NCBI RefSeq assembly: GCF_000260715.1
Contig: NC_017834.1
Location: forward strand, 434,001-498,000
Reading direction: 5' to 3'
DNA: 64,000 nt
Source of the DNA: Bifidobacterium animalis subsp. animalis ATCC 25527
GTDB taxonomy: Bacteria > Actinomycetota > Actinomycetes > Actinomycetales > Bifidobacteriaceae
The stretch's first letter is position 1. Each line of letters begins with the position of its first letter. The notes under the pieces were generated by a model. It was given only the letters and a program-made list of their open reading frames with translations. It was not told the origin of the DNA and ran no database searches. This document shows, one piece after another, positions 1 to 8,582 of the stretch. Both the position numbers and the translations under genes were made by a program.

Positions 1-153
1 CATGTGGCTGCGCGCAACGACGTGCCAGCGCTCGTCATCCGCGCCATGAGTGACTCTGCAGACACCGACTATGAGGAGTTCAAAGACTTCGACATCTCCG
101 AATACGCCGATACGGCGGCCCGTCTCGCTGTGCGGATTCTGCGCGGGATGTGA
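1..153 (+). CDS. mtnN: 5'-methylthioadenosine/S-adenosylhomocysteine nucleosidase, C-terminal end (partial)
   Basis: The reading frame is open from the first base and ends with TGA at 151-153, so only the last 50 codons are present. The stretch VPALVIRAMSDSAD followed by an acidic EEF segment and an A-rich helix matches the C-terminus of MTA/SAH nucleosidases (Pfs), where the Ser-Asp pair of the RAxSD motif includes the catalytic aspartate. The enzyme cleaves the glycosidic bond of MTA and SAH to release adenine in the activated methyl cycle. The 5' part lies outside the window, so length and start cannot be judged. The two-component genes follow after about 30 bases. Confidence 0.8.
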   Translation, partial: HVAARNDVPALVIRAMSDSADTDYEEFKDFDISEYADTAARLAVRILRGM

Positions 154-184
154 ATGGGGCACCGGTTCGCGATGGAAGGGCGTC

Positions 185-1408
185 ATGACACCAGGTGAGA
201 TTGCCATGGCGATTGCCATGGGCGTGCTGCTCATGGTTGTGGGCTGTGCCATCGCCTACCGTGCCGGTCGCAACCGGGAGCGCGAGCGGGAGCCCAGTGA
301 GGCCGCGTTGTTCGCCGGGCATGCCGATGCCGATGCCGTGGATGGCGAACGCCGCATGCTTGCGATGCTCGAGGAGGCCGTCATCGTCACCGATTCCAGC
401 GCCAATGTGCTCGTCGCGAATGAGGCGGCCATTGAACGTGGCCTGAGCGTGGACGGTCTGATCGTGGACGCCGGCATTCGCGATCTCGTGCAGGAGGCGG
501 CGCAATCCGACGCGGCGGTGGAACGGGAGCTCGAACTCGCCCGAGATTCGCAGCGGCTGCATGTGGCCGTGACCGCGCAGTGCACGGCCGACGATCGGGT
601 GACGGTGGTCTGTGCCGACACCGGGTACCGACGCAGCGTGGACCGCGTACGGCGTGATTTCGTGACCAATGTGTCGCATGAGCTCAAAACGCCGGTCGGC
701 GCGATCATGCTGCTGGCCGAGACGATTGACGATGCTGGCGACGACGTCGACATGATCCGCCATTTCGCCGCGAGAATCGGTGTCGAGGCGAAACGGCTCG
801 ACGGCCTCGTGCGCAGACTCATCGAACTCGGCCGCATGCACGGCGATCGGGCCACGACGCGACGCACGGTGGATGCGCGGGAACTCGTACGGCAGGCGAT
901 CTGCGACACCGAGGTCACCGCAGGGGCACGCCATACCATGGTGCGCATGCGCGATGACGCCGGCGAGGATCATCCGCTGCCGGTGACGGTCGATGCGGCG
1001 GCGGTGCATATCGCGCTCAAGAACCTCGTGGAGAATGCGATCAACTACTCACCCGAACATGCCGAGGTCACCGTCGAGGTCTCCCGCGGAGAAGACCAGG
1101 CCCGCATTCGCGTCGTCGATCACGGCATCGGCATACCCCGGCAACTGCAGGGCCGCATTTTCGAACGGTTCTACCGGGTGGACCCGGCGCGCTCGCGGCT
1201 GACGGGCGGCACCGGGCTTGGTCTGTCAATAGCCAACCATCACATTCTGGCCAATCAGGGCAAACTCGAGGTATGGTCGAAACCAGGGGAGGGGTCCACA
1301 TTCACGGTGATGTTGCCGTTGGCGATGCGAGACGATGACGCCCCATGCAATCGGGATGCGGATGCCGAGGGCGATCCGGACGGAACAGGCAAGGAGACCG
1401 ATAGATGA
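185..1408 (+). CDS. senX3: SenX3/PhoR-type sensor histidine kinase
   Basis: A membrane histidine kinase of 407 aa. An N-terminal hydrophobic segment (about residues 6-24) anchors it. A PAS-like region follows (MLEEAVIVTDSSANVLVANE), then the H box SHELKTP with the phospho-acceptor His near residue 165, the N box NLVENAINYSP near 280, the G1 motif DHGIGIP, the F box ERFYRVD and the G2 motif GGTGLGLSI near 342. The order and the single membrane anchor match actinobacterial SenX3. I chose the ATG at 185 over an upstream in-frame ATG because it follows a GGAAGGG ribosome-binding site and begins directly with the membrane segment. It overlaps the response regulator by 4 bases. Phosphate limitation as the signal is inferred from the pst genes downstream. 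Confidence 0.88.
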   Translation: MTPGEIAMAIAMGVLLMVVGCAIAYRAGRNREREREPSEAALFAGHADADAVDGERRMLAMLEEAVIVTDSSANVLVANEAAIERGLSVDGLIVDAGIRDLVQEAAQSDAAVERELELARDSQRLHVAVTAQCTADDRVTVVCADTGYRRSVDRVRRDFVTNVSHELKTPVGAIMLLAETIDDAGDDVDMIRHFAARIGVEAKRLDGLVRRLIELGRMHGDRATTRRTVDARELVRQAICDTEVTAGARHTMVRMRDDAGEDHPLPVTVDAAAVHIALKNLVENAINYSPEHAEVTVEVSRGEDQARIRVVDHGIGIPRQLQGRIFERFYRVDPARSRLTGGTGLGLSIANHHILANQGKLEVWSKPGEGSTFTVMLPLAMRDDDAPCNRDADAEGDPDGTGKETDR

Positions 1409-2112
1409 CGCGCATTCTCGTGGTGGAAGACGAACCTTCCTACCTCGACCCATTGCTCTACCAGCTCATCCGTGAGGGGTACGAGGCCCATGGAGCCGCC
1501 ACAGGGGAGGAGGCGTGGGCGCTGTATGAGGAGATGGAGTTCGACCTCGTGCTGCTCGACCTCATGCTGCCCGGCGTCTCAGGCACCACACTCTGCAGGC
1601 GCATGCGCGAGCTGCGCCGTGTGCCGATCATCATGGTGACGGCAAAATCAACCGAGAATGATGTGATCGTAGGGCTCGAAATCGGTGCCGACGACTATGT
1701 GACCAAGCCGTACTCCTTCCGCGAACTGCTCGCCAGGATCCATGCGGTGTTGCGTCGCAGTCTAGAGCCACGGGCGTCTGGAGCTCCCGGAGGGAACGAT
1801 GAGACGCTTACCTGCGGGCCCATCGAGATGTCGGTGGCCTCGCACGAAGTGCGCATTCACGGTGAACTGACCCAGTTCCCGCTCAAGGAATTCGAAGTGC
1901 TCGAATACCTGATGCGCAACAAGGGCCGCGTGCTTACCAGACAGCAGCTGATCGGCCGCGTCTGGGGCAGCGATTACGTGGGTGACACGAAAACGCTCGA
2001 CGTTCATGTCAAGCGCATCCGGGCGAAAATCGAGGCCAATCCGTCGAATCCGGCACTGCTGACGACGGTGCGCGGTCTCGGGTACAGAATCTGCGACGAA
2101 CGTTCACGCTAA
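1405..2112 (+). CDS. regX3: RegX3/PhoB-type response regulator
   Basis: An OmpR-family regulator of 235 aa. The receiver domain (1-120) has the acidic pair near residues 8-10, the phospho-accepting Asp52 in LLDLMLPG, Thr79 in MVTAK and Lys101 in VTKPYS. The C-terminal winged helix (about 135-232) contains the recognition-helix region LDVHVKRIRAKIE and the wing RGLGYRI. The start codon overlaps the kinase stop (ATGA), so the two are translationally coupled. It is the probable activator of the two pst operons that follow, and PHO-box-like repeats start at its own stop codon. The phosphate role is inferred from this context and from the well-studied SenX3-RegX3 pair. Confidence 0.9.
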   Translation: MTRILVVEDEPSYLDPLLYQLIREGYEAHGAATGEEAWALYEEMEFDLVLLDLMLPGVSGTTLCRRMRELRRVPIIMVTAKSTENDVIVGLEIGADDYVTKPYSFRELLARIHAVLRRSLEPRASGAPGGNDETLTCGPIEMSVASHEVRIHGELTQFPLKEFEVLEYLMRNKGRVLTRQQLIGRVWGSDYVGDTKTLDVHVKRIRAKIEANPSNPALLTTVRGLGYRICDERSR

Positions 2113-2129
2113 ATTCACCGTTCGCTTCA
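2102..2129 (+). promoter_or_regulatory. PHO-box-like repeats upstream of pstS1
   Basis: Three TTCA cores at 2103, 2114 and 2126 lie 11 and 12 bp apart, in the units GTTCACGCTAA, ATTCACCGTTC and GCTTCAATACG. Direct repeats of about 11 bp with a GTTCACC-like core are the form of operator bound by PhoP/RegX3-type regulators in actinobacteria. A possible -10 (TACAAT, 2169-2174) lies about 25 bases before the pstS start codon. The first repeat overlaps the end of regX3. Binding is an inference. Confidence 0.55.
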
Positions 2130-2198
2130 ATACGACTCCCCACCCTCCTCTACACTGAATTGGTCGGATACAATGGCATCGTGACCAAAGGAAACCAC

Positions 2199-3314
2199 AT
2201 GCGTAGCAATCTTGCACGGCGCGTGCTCGCGGCACTGTGCGGCATGGCGTTCATTGCCACGACCACGGCGTGCGGAGACAACACCGATCCGGCGAATCGC
2301 CCGGTCGCCAACGCCTCGTCGATCTCAGGCAGTTTCGCAGGAGCAGGGGCCTCCTCGCAGCAAACGGCGGTCGAGGCATGGGTGGCCGGCTACCAGAAGA
2401 CGAATCCGGATGCGCGAATCTCCTACAATCCGTCCGGCTCAGGTGCCGGCGTGGCCACCTTCCTCACCGGGGCGACCGTATGGGCCGCCTCTGACAAGCC
2501 ACTGGATGCCAAACAGGTCGAGGAGTCGACATCGGTATGCGCCGGCGAAAGCGCGTTCGACGTGCCGGTGTACATCTCGCCGCTCGCCATCGTGTTCAAT
2601 CTGCAGGGCGTCTCCGATGCCGGCAAACACATCAACATGGATGCGGCCACCATCGCGAAGGTGTTCGACGGCAGAATCACACGGTGGAACGATGCCGCGC
2701 TCACGGCGCAGAACCCCGGACTCAGCCTTCCCGATCTGCCGATCACCGTCGTGCATCGCTCCGACAAATCGGGCACCACGCTCAATTTCCTCGAATACAT
2801 CAAGGCGGCCGCGCCGGCCGATTGGCCGTACGAGCTTTCGGAGAACTGGCCCAACGACGTCGGGCAAGGCGCCAAAGGCACCTCGGGTGTGATTAGCACC
2901 ATCGACCAGGCGAACGGCACCATCGGCTATGCGGACTTCTCCCAGGCGGGAGGCATGGGAACCGTCGCGGTGCAGGTGGGCGACACCCCTACCGTGATCT
3001 CGGCCGAGGCCGCCTCGAAGGCAGTCGCCGACTCCACACTCGACAAATCCGTTCCTGGCAAACACCGTGTGGTGCTCGACATCAACCATACGACCCGCGT
3101 GACGGGCGCCTACCCGATCGTGCTGGTCTCATACGACATCGCATGCCCCGCATACCGCAACGAGAACACGGCACGATTCGCCAAGTCGTGGCTCGACTAC
3201 ATCACCAGCGAGGAAGGGCAGCGCCAGGCGATGAACGCCACCGGATCCGCGCCATTGCCCGCCAACATCGCCAAATACGTGCGTGAATCCATAGACGCCA
3301 TGGAAGTGAAGTGA
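2199..3314 (+). CDS. pstS: Phosphate ABC transporter substrate-binding lipoprotein PstS (copy 1)
   Basis: A PstS lipoprotein of 371 aa that captures phosphate outside the membrane for PstCAB. The signal peptide ends in a lipobox with Cys25 (ATTTAC-G). Phosphate-contact motifs are visible: GAGASSQQ, YNPSGSGAG and HRSDKSGTT, plus QGAKGTSGVI further on. The ATG at 2199 was chosen because AAAGGAAA precedes it and a normal lipoprotein signal begins there. It heads pstSCAB copy 1, with pstC 4 bases downstream. It is clearly paralogous to the second PstS in the window, and the two diverge mostly in the signal peptide and the first mature residues. Confidence 0.95.
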   Translation: MRSNLARRVLAALCGMAFIATTTACGDNTDPANRPVANASSISGSFAGAGASSQQTAVEAWVAGYQKTNPDARISYNPSGSGAGVATFLTGATVWAASDKPLDAKQVEESTSVCAGESAFDVPVYISPLAIVFNLQGVSDAGKHINMDAATIAKVFDGRITRWNDAALTAQNPGLSLPDLPITVVHRSDKSGTTLNFLEYIKAAAPADWPYELSENWPNDVGQGAKGTSGVISTIDQANGTIGYADFSQAGGMGTVAVQVGDTPTVISAEAASKAVADSTLDKSVPGKHRVVLDINHTTRVTGAYPIVLVSYDIACPAYRNENTARFAKSWLDYITSEEGQRQAMNATGSAPLPANIAKYVRESIDAMEVK

Positions 3315-3318
3315 GCAT

Positions 3319-4299
3319 ATGTCATCGGCATCGAAACCACCCGCACAACCAGCCGCAGACTCGTCGCTGACGAAACCGGTCAACGGCGAGAAAGCCGACC
3401 GCATCTTCCGCGGCATCGCCTACGCATGCGGCATACTCATCCTCGTCGTGCTCGCCGCAGTCGCGCTGTTCCTGCTGTTCCGCGCATGGCCGCTCATCGG
3501 CGGAGACCAGCGGACGAACAGCGAGGTCATCGCGAACTTCACCGGCGGCAAGGCGACGGGATTCTGGGGTTACGTGGGGCCGTTGCTGTTCGGCACCGTG
3601 CTCGTGGCGGCGCTCGCACTCGTCATCGCCTTCTTCGTCTCCATAGGCATCGCACTGTTCATCTCGCACTATGCGCCCAAGCGCCTTGCGGCCGTGCTCA
3701 GCTACATCGTCGACATCCTCGCCGCGATTCCGTCGGTCATCTACGGTTTGTGGGGCGGCCTTGTGCTCGTCCCGGCAATCTACCCGTTCTGGAACTGGAT
3801 AGCCGAGCATCTCGGATGGATCCCTATTTTCGCCGGTCCCGCAGCGAATCCGCCGCGCACCGTGGCGACCGTGGCCCTCGTACTCGCCATCATGATCCTG
3901 CCGATCATCACCTCGATCACCCGTGACATCTTCCTGCAGACCCCGAAACTGCTCGAAGAGGCTGCCCTCGGCCTTGGCGCCACCAAGTGGGAGATGATCA
4001 AGATGTCGGTGCTGCCGTTTGCACGTTCGGGCATCATCTCGGCGTCCATGCTCGGCCTTGGTCGTGCGCTTGGCGAGACGATGGCCGTGCTCATGATCCT
4101 GTCGCCGGGCCTCAAATACTCGTTCAGACTGCTGCAGGCGTCGCAGAACCAGACAATCGCCGCGAACATCGCCGCGCAATACCCCGAGGCCGATAGCATC
4201 GGCGTCTCCGTGCTCATCGGCACAGGTCTCGTGCTGTTCGTGATCACGTTCCTCGTGAATCTGCTGGCACGCCGCATCACCGAGAAAGCGAGCAAATGA
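3319..4299 (+). CDS. pstC: Phosphate ABC transporter permease PstC (copy 1)
   Basis: An integral membrane permease of 326 aa with about six predicted membrane segments. The first follows a hydrophilic N-terminal tail of about 35 residues. The cytoplasmic EAA loop that docks on PstB is visible as EEAALGLGATKWEMI (about 213-228), followed by GLGRALGETMAV. The gene starts 4 bases after pstS and overlaps pstA by 4 bases (ATGA). It forms the phosphate channel with PstA. Confidence 0.95.
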   Translation: MSSASKPPAQPAADSSLTKPVNGEKADRIFRGIAYACGILILVVLAAVALFLLFRAWPLIGGDQRTNSEVIANFTGGKATGFWGYVGPLLFGTVLVAALALVIAFFVSIGIALFISHYAPKRLAAVLSYIVDILAAIPSVIYGLWGGLVLVPAIYPFWNWIAEHLGWIPIFAGPAANPPRTVATVALVLAIMILPIITSITRDIFLQTPKLLEEAALGLGATKWEMIKMSVLPFARSGIISASMLGLGRALGETMAVLMILSPGLKYSFRLLQASQNQTIAANIAAQYPEADSIGVSVLIGTGLVLFVITFLVNLLARRITEKASK

Positions 4300-5288
4300 T
4301 GAGTGAACCGCAGTCCACGCCGCACGCCGATGCGGCACCGGTGATCGACTTCGACAAATTCAAGCCGACGCGTTCGTACACCGCCGCGCGCAAACGCAAG
4401 GACATGGTGATGCGCGTGCTCATCATCCTCGCGTTCATCGTCGCGCTGATACCGCTTGTCTCCGTGCTCTGGACGACGTTGGTGCGTGGCGCACGCAGAC
4501 TCAACTGGGATTTCCTCAGCCACAACATGACGAACGTGATCGGTGGCAATCAGACGCCCTCGGGCGGCTATGGTGGCATTCTGCACGCGGTCATCGGCAC
4601 GCTCGAGATCACGCTCGGCGCCATGGTCATCTCGATCCCGATCGGTGTGATGTGCGCGGTCTACCTGATCGAATATGCGGGCAAATCCAAGCTCGCGCGC
4701 ACGATTCACCTGCTCGTCGACGTGATGAGCGGCATCCCGTCGATTGTCGCAGGCCTGTTCGCCTACTCCATGTTCGCGATTCTCGTCGGCCCCGGTACGC
4801 TCAACGGTTTCGAAGGCTCGGTGGCGTTGTCGCTGCTCATGATCCCGACCGTGGTGAAGACGACGGAGGAGATGCTCAAGATCGTCCCCAACGACCTGCG
4901 GGAGGCGTCGCTGGCGCTCGGAGTGACCAAGCAGCGCACGATCACGAAAGTGGTGCTGCGCACCGCCCTCTCCGGCATCGTGTCGGGCTCCATTCTCGCC
5001 ATCGCGCGTGTGATCGGCGAGACGGCACCGCTGCTCATGACCGCCGGCTACATCGTCTCGACGAACGCGAATCTGTTCTCGGGTGAAATGACCACGTTGC
5101 CGGTGTATGTCTACCAGGAGTATTCGAAGTACCATGCGAACTGCCCGGCCGACGCCGGCAGCGGCTGCGTCACCGCCATACCGATGGAGCGCGCGTGGTC
5201 GGCCGCGCTCGTGCTCATCATCATCGTGCTCATTCTCAATCTGATCGGCAGGATCGTCGCGAAGGTGTTCGCGCCGAAGAAGAAGTAG
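4296..5288 (+). CDS. pstA: Phosphate ABC transporter permease PstA (copy 1)
   Basis: The second permease subunit, 330 aa, with about six membrane segments. The EAA loop reads [15 protein letters not shown], and the PstA-typical [15 protein letters not shown] follows. An ATG at 4299 is an alternative start one codon later; both overlap the pstC end. A periplasmic loop near the C-terminus carries two Cys ([10 protein letters not shown]), also kept in copy 2, which may form a disulfide. pstB follows after 37 bases. Confidence 0.95.
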   Translation: MMSEPQSTPHADAAPVIDFDKFKPTRSYTAARKRKDMVMRVLIILAFIVALIPLVSVLWTTLVRGARRLNWDFLSHNMTNVIGGNQTPSGGYGGILHAVIGTLEITLGAMVISIPIGVMCAVYLIEYAGKSKLARTIHLLVDVMSGIPSIVAGLFAYSMFAILVGPGTLNGFEGSVALSLLMIPTVVKTTEEMLKIVPNDLREASLALGVTKQRTITKVVLRTALSGIVSGSILAIARVIGETAPLLMTAGYIVSTNANLFSGEMTTLPVYVYQEYSKYHANCPADAGSGCVTAIPMERAWSAALVLIIIVLILNLIGRIVAKVFAPKKK

Positions 5289-5325
5289 CATTAACCACAA
5301 TTCACGACAGCTAAGGAAAGAACGA

Positions 5326-6105
5326 ATGGGACAGCAAATCGACATTCGGCATCTCAACATCTACTATGGCAGTTTCCTCGCAGTCGAGGATGTCAATCTG
5401 CACATCGCCGCGAACAAGGTGACCGCGTTCATCGGACCATCCGGCTGCGGCAAGTCGACGGTGCTGCGCACGCTCGACCGCATGCATGAGATCACACCGG
5501 GTGCGCATGTGACCGGCGAGGTGCTGCTCGAGGGCAAGAACCTCTATGCGAAGGATGTGGATCCGGTGGCTGTTCGCCGTGATGTGGGTATGGTGTTCCA
5601 GCGGCCGAATCCGTTCCCCACCATGTCGATCCGGCAGAACGTGCTCGCGGGGGTGTCGCTCAACAACCGCAAGATCTCGAAGTCGGATGCCGACGACCTG
5701 GTGGAGTGGGCGTTGCGTGGCGCGAATCTGTGGAACGAGGTCAAGGACCGTCTCGACAACCCCGGCATCGGGCTCTCCGGCGGCCAACAGCAGCGCCTGT
5801 GCATCGCGCGAGCGGTGGCCGTGCACCCACAGGTGCTGCTCATGGACGAGCCATGCTCGGCACTCGACCCGATCTCCACGCTCGCCGTTGAAGATCTCAT
5901 TGAGGAGCTCAAGCAGGACTACACGATCGTCATCGTCACGCACAACATGCAGCAGGCCGCCCGCATCGCGGACTATACGGCCTTCTTCAACCTCAAGGCC
6001 GTGGGGCAGCCCGGGCATTTGGAATACTTCGCCGATACGTCGACGATGTTCAACAACCCGCAGAACGAGGAAGCCGAGCGGTACGTTTCGGGCCGCTTCG
6101 GGTGA
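5326..6105 (+). CDS. pstB: Phosphate ABC transporter ATP-binding protein PstB (copy 1)
   Basis: An ABC ATPase of 259 aa that powers phosphate import. It has Walker [10 protein letters not shown] (about 37-45), Q-loop FQRPNPFP, signature LSGGQQQR (about 149-156), Walker [14 protein letters not shown] (about 169-181) and the switch His in [17 protein letters not shown] ribosome-binding site precedes the ATG. It is almost identical in protein sequence to the second PstB in the window, far closer than the PstS pair. It ends operon copy 1; no phoU follows, which is the usual partner at this place in many genomes. Confidence 0.96.
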   Translation: MGQQIDIRHLNIYYGSFLAVEDVNLHIAANKVTAFIGPSGCGKSTVLRTLDRMHEITPGAHVTGEVLLEGKNLYAKDVDPVAVRRDVGMVFQRPNPFPTMSIRQNVLAGVSLNNRKISKSDADDLVEWALRGANLWNEVKDRLDNPGIGLSGGQQQRLCIARAVAVHPQVLLMDEPCSALDPISTLAVEDLIEELKQDYTIVIVTHNMQQAARIADYTAFFNLKAVGQPGHLEYFADTSTMFNNPQNEEAERYVSGRFG

Positions 6106-6120
6106 GCGGTACGGCACGCG

Positions 6121-6240
6121 CCGGATGCCTGCGGCGGGGCCGGCGACTCTCGCTTCGTCGAGGTGCCTGCATGGCGCGGCTTCGCTACGCCGGCAGCACG
6201 CTCCTCAGCAAGAGTCGCCGGCCCCGCCGCAGGCATCCGG
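6121..6240. repeat. Long palindromic element (30-bp perfect inverted repeat)
   Basis: Bases 6121-6150 and 6211-6240 are exact reverse complements. The stem can be extended outward by about 8 bp with two G-U pairs. The 60-base centre contains the blocks CGCTTCGTCG and CGCTCCTCAGC, which recur in the element near 10.41-10.48 kb. It lies between pstB copy 1 and a separate T-tailed terminator, so it is not needed for termination. It looks like a REP/MITE-like dispersed palindrome. Confidence 0.8.
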
Positions 6241-6273
6241 CACATGCCGGGTTGGAGCGATGAATTTGGAATA

Positions 6274-6309
6274 GGCCGTCCTGTGCATGCGCACAGGGCG
6301 GCTTTTTTA
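6274..6309 (+). terminator. Rho-independent terminator of pst operon 1
   Basis: A GGCCGTCCTGTGC stem pairs with GCACAGGGCGGC across a short loop and is followed by TTTTTT. It separates the two pst operons, which suggests that each has its own transcript. Confidence 0.8.
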
Positions 6310-6321
6310 TTTGTTGGGGGA

Positions 6322-6343
6322 GTGTTCACCGGGTGTTCACCGA
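6322..6343 (+). promoter_or_regulatory. PHO box upstream of pstS2
   Basis: Two adjacent 11-bp direct repeats, GTGTTCACCGG (6322-6332) and GTGTTCACCGA (6333-6343), differ at the last base only. This is close to the GTTCACC-type direct-repeat unit of actinobacterial PhoP/RegX3 operators. The site lies about 100 bases before the pstS2 start. Confidence 0.7.
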
Positions 6344-6445
6344 ATCTGGTCCGGAAGCCCCAGAACCGCTTTTACGCTGGAAGTGTAATGCAAATCCACG
6401 AAGTCGCAGGGACTTCGTTTGCATGAGAAAGAGAGAACACACTCC

Positions 6446-7582
6446 ATGCGTAACCGAATTCCGACCCGCTCCATCGCCGTGGTCTGTGGCATGGCCCTAC
6501 TCACATCCGTCGCGGCTTGCGGCGATAACACCGCATCGACAACGGATGCTGCACCGTCCACCGTGGCCATCGATGAGTCCGTCGCATCGCTCACCGGCGA
6601 ATACACAGGCGCCGGCGCTTCGTCGCAGCAGACAGCTGTGGAGGCTTGGATCGAAGGCTTCCGCTCCATCGCTCCGAAGGCAACTGTCGCTTACAATCCG
6701 TCGGGATCAGGAGCCGGTGTGAGCACATTCCTCACCGGCTCCACCGCTTGGGCCGGTTCCGACAAGGCCTTGAGCGCCGACGAAGTGGAGCAGTCGAAGG
6801 GCGTATGCGCCTCGGGCACCGCCTTCGACGTGCCGGTATATGTGTCGCCGATCGCCGTCGCGTTCAACCTCGATGGAATCTCGACAGCGGGTAAGCACAT
6901 CAATATGGATGCGGCGACCATCGCGGGAATCTTCAACGGCTCGATCACCAAGTGGAACGACGAGAAAATCCGTGAACAGAACGCAGGACTCGAACTGCCC
7001 GATCTGGCGATCACCGTCGTGCACCGCTCCGACAAGTCAGGCACCACGCAGAATTTCGTAAGCTATCTCAAGGATGCCGCGCCGGATTCCTGGACCTACG
7101 AGCTTTCGGAGAACTGGCCCAACGAGGTGGGGCAGGGTGCCAAAGGCACCTCCGGCGTCATCTCGACGCTCAAGCAGGCAAACGGCACCATAGGGTATGC
7201 GGATTTCTCGCAGGTGGGCAGCCTGGGAACGGTGGCCGTCAAGGTGGGTGACTCGTATTCGCCGATTTCCGCCGAAGCCGGTTCGAAAGTCATCGCCGAC
7301 TCCAAGGTGAACACCACGGTGGATGGCGATAACCGCATCGTCGTCGACATCAACCACAACACGTCCGCCAATGGCGCCTACCCGATCGTGCTGGTTTCCT
7401 ACGACATCGTGTGCCCGGCCTACAAGGACGCCAACACCGCGAAATTCGCCAAGGCATGGCTCACCTACGTCACCGGCGACGAAGGCCAACAGGTCGCACA
7501 GACCGCCGCCGGCGTTGCGCCGCTTCCCGCGGATCTGGCGAGCAAGGTCAAGGCGTCGATCGACCAGATCAAGGTCGACTGA
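6446..7582 (+). CDS. pstS: Phosphate ABC transporter substrate-binding lipoprotein PstS (copy 2)
   Basis: A second PstS lipoprotein, 378 aa, with a lipobox at Cys25 (SVAAC-G). The phosphate-binding motifs are conserved: GAGASSQQ, YNPSGSGAG, HRSDKSGTT and QGAKGTSGVI. The mature N-terminus before the domain is longer than in copy 1 and rich in T, A and S. The ATG at 6446 starts the signal peptide; an in-frame TTG at 6419 gives an unlikely extension. It heads operon copy 2, with pstC beginning just after its stop. The divergence from copy 1 may reflect a different affinity or expression range, which is inference. Confidence 0.94.
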   Translation: MRNRIPTRSIAVVCGMALLTSVAACGDNTASTTDAAPSTVAIDESVASLTGEYTGAGASSQQTAVEAWIEGFRSIAPKATVAYNPSGSGAGVSTFLTGSTAWAGSDKALSADEVEQSKGVCASGTAFDVPVYVSPIAVAFNLDGISTAGKHINMDAATIAGIFNGSITKWNDEKIREQNAGLELPDLAITVVHRSDKSGTTQNFVSYLKDAAPDSWTYELSENWPNEVGQGAKGTSGVISTLKQANGTIGYADFSQVGSLGTVAVKVGDSYSPISAEAGSKVIADSKVNTTVDGDNRIVVDINHNTSANGAYPIVLVSYDIVCPAYKDANTAKFAKAWLTYVTGDEGQQVAQTAAGVAPLPADLASKVKASIDQIKVD

Positions 7583-7586
7583 TGCC

Positions 7587-8582
7587 ATGAGCAGTGCACA
7601 TTCGTACGGGCTGCACAGAACCGGTACAACCGATCCCGAGGCGAACATGCTCCGACCATCCGGCGGCGCAACGGCCAATCGTCTGTTCAAAGGCGCCGCC
7701 TACGGTTGCGGCATGCTGATCCTCGCGGCACTCGCAGTAGTGGCGGCCTTCCTGCTCATTCGTGCCTGGCCTGCGATCGCAGGCCCCCGTGAAGCCACCG
7801 ACGCCGTGATTGAGAGTTTCACCGGCGGCAGGTTCACCACATTCCTGCAATATGTGGGTCCCCTGTTGTTCGGTTCGGTGCTGGTGGCGGCACTCGCGCT
7901 GGCCATGGCGTTCTTCGTGGCGATCGGCATCGCGATCTTCATCTCGCAGTACGCGCCAAGGCGTCTGGCCTCCGGTCTGAACGTCGTTGTCGACCTGCTC
8001 GCTGCGATTCCATCGGTGGTCTATGGCCTATGGGGTGGTCTCGTGCTCGTCCCGGCCATCTCCCCGTTCTGGGATTGGGTCTGCCGGCATTTCGGATGGA
8101 TTCCCCTATTCGCCGGTCCGGCCTCGAATCCGCCGCGCACCGTGGCCAGTGTCGCAGTGGTGCTGGCCGTCATGATCCTGCCGATCATCACCTCGATGAC
8201 GCGTGACGTGTTCATGCAGACACCTCGGATTCACGAGGAGGCCGCATTGGCGCTGGGCGCCACGAAATGGGAGATGATCAAACTCGCCGTGCTGCCGTTC
8301 GGCAGGTCCGGCATCATCTCGGCCTCCATGCTCGGCCTTGGTCGCGCGCTCGGCGAGACGATGGCCGTGCTCATGATCCTGTCTCCCGGATTCAACTATT
8401 CGTTCAATCTGCTGAAGGCCTCGCAGAACCAGACAATCGCCGCGAACATTGCCGCGCAATATGCCGAGGCGAACAATCTGGGCGTCAGTGTGCTCATTGC
8501 GACGGGCCTGGTGCTGTTCGTCATCACGTTCCTCGTGAATTACCTGGCCCGCAGATTGACAGGCAGGAAGGTGACCTCATGA
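7587..8582 (+). CDS. pstC: Phosphate ABC transporter permease PstC (copy 2)
   Basis: A PstC permease of 331 aa, closely similar to copy 1 from the first membrane segment onward. It has the EAA loop EEAALALGATKWEMI and GLGRALGETMAV. The N-terminal tail differs from copy 1. The ATG at 7587 lies 5 bases after the pstS2 stop; a later in-frame ATG at 7647 would remove 20 tail residues and is a possible alternative. The gene overlaps pstA2 by 4 bases. Confidence 0.93.
   Translation: MSSAHSYGLHRTGTTDPEANMLRPSGGATANRLFKGAAYGCGMLILAALAVVAAFLLIRAWPAIAGPREATDAVIESFTGGRFTTFLQYVGPLLFGSVLVAALALAMAFFVAIGIAIFISQYAPRRLASGLNVVVDLLAAIPSVVYGLWGGLVLVPAISPFWDWVCRHFGWIPLFAGPASNPPRTVASVAVVLAVMILPIITSMTRDVFMQTPRIHEEAALALGATKWEMIKLAVLPFGRSGIISASMLGLGRALGETMAVLMILSPGFNYSFNLLKASQNQTIAANIAAQYAEANNLGVSVLIATGLVLFVITFLVNYLARRLTGRKVTS

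Noticed and set aside
3780..5360. A 526-codon minus-strand open frame over pstC/pstA
   Set aside because: Shadow of two well-supported permease genes; no start signal and biased H/R/D composition.
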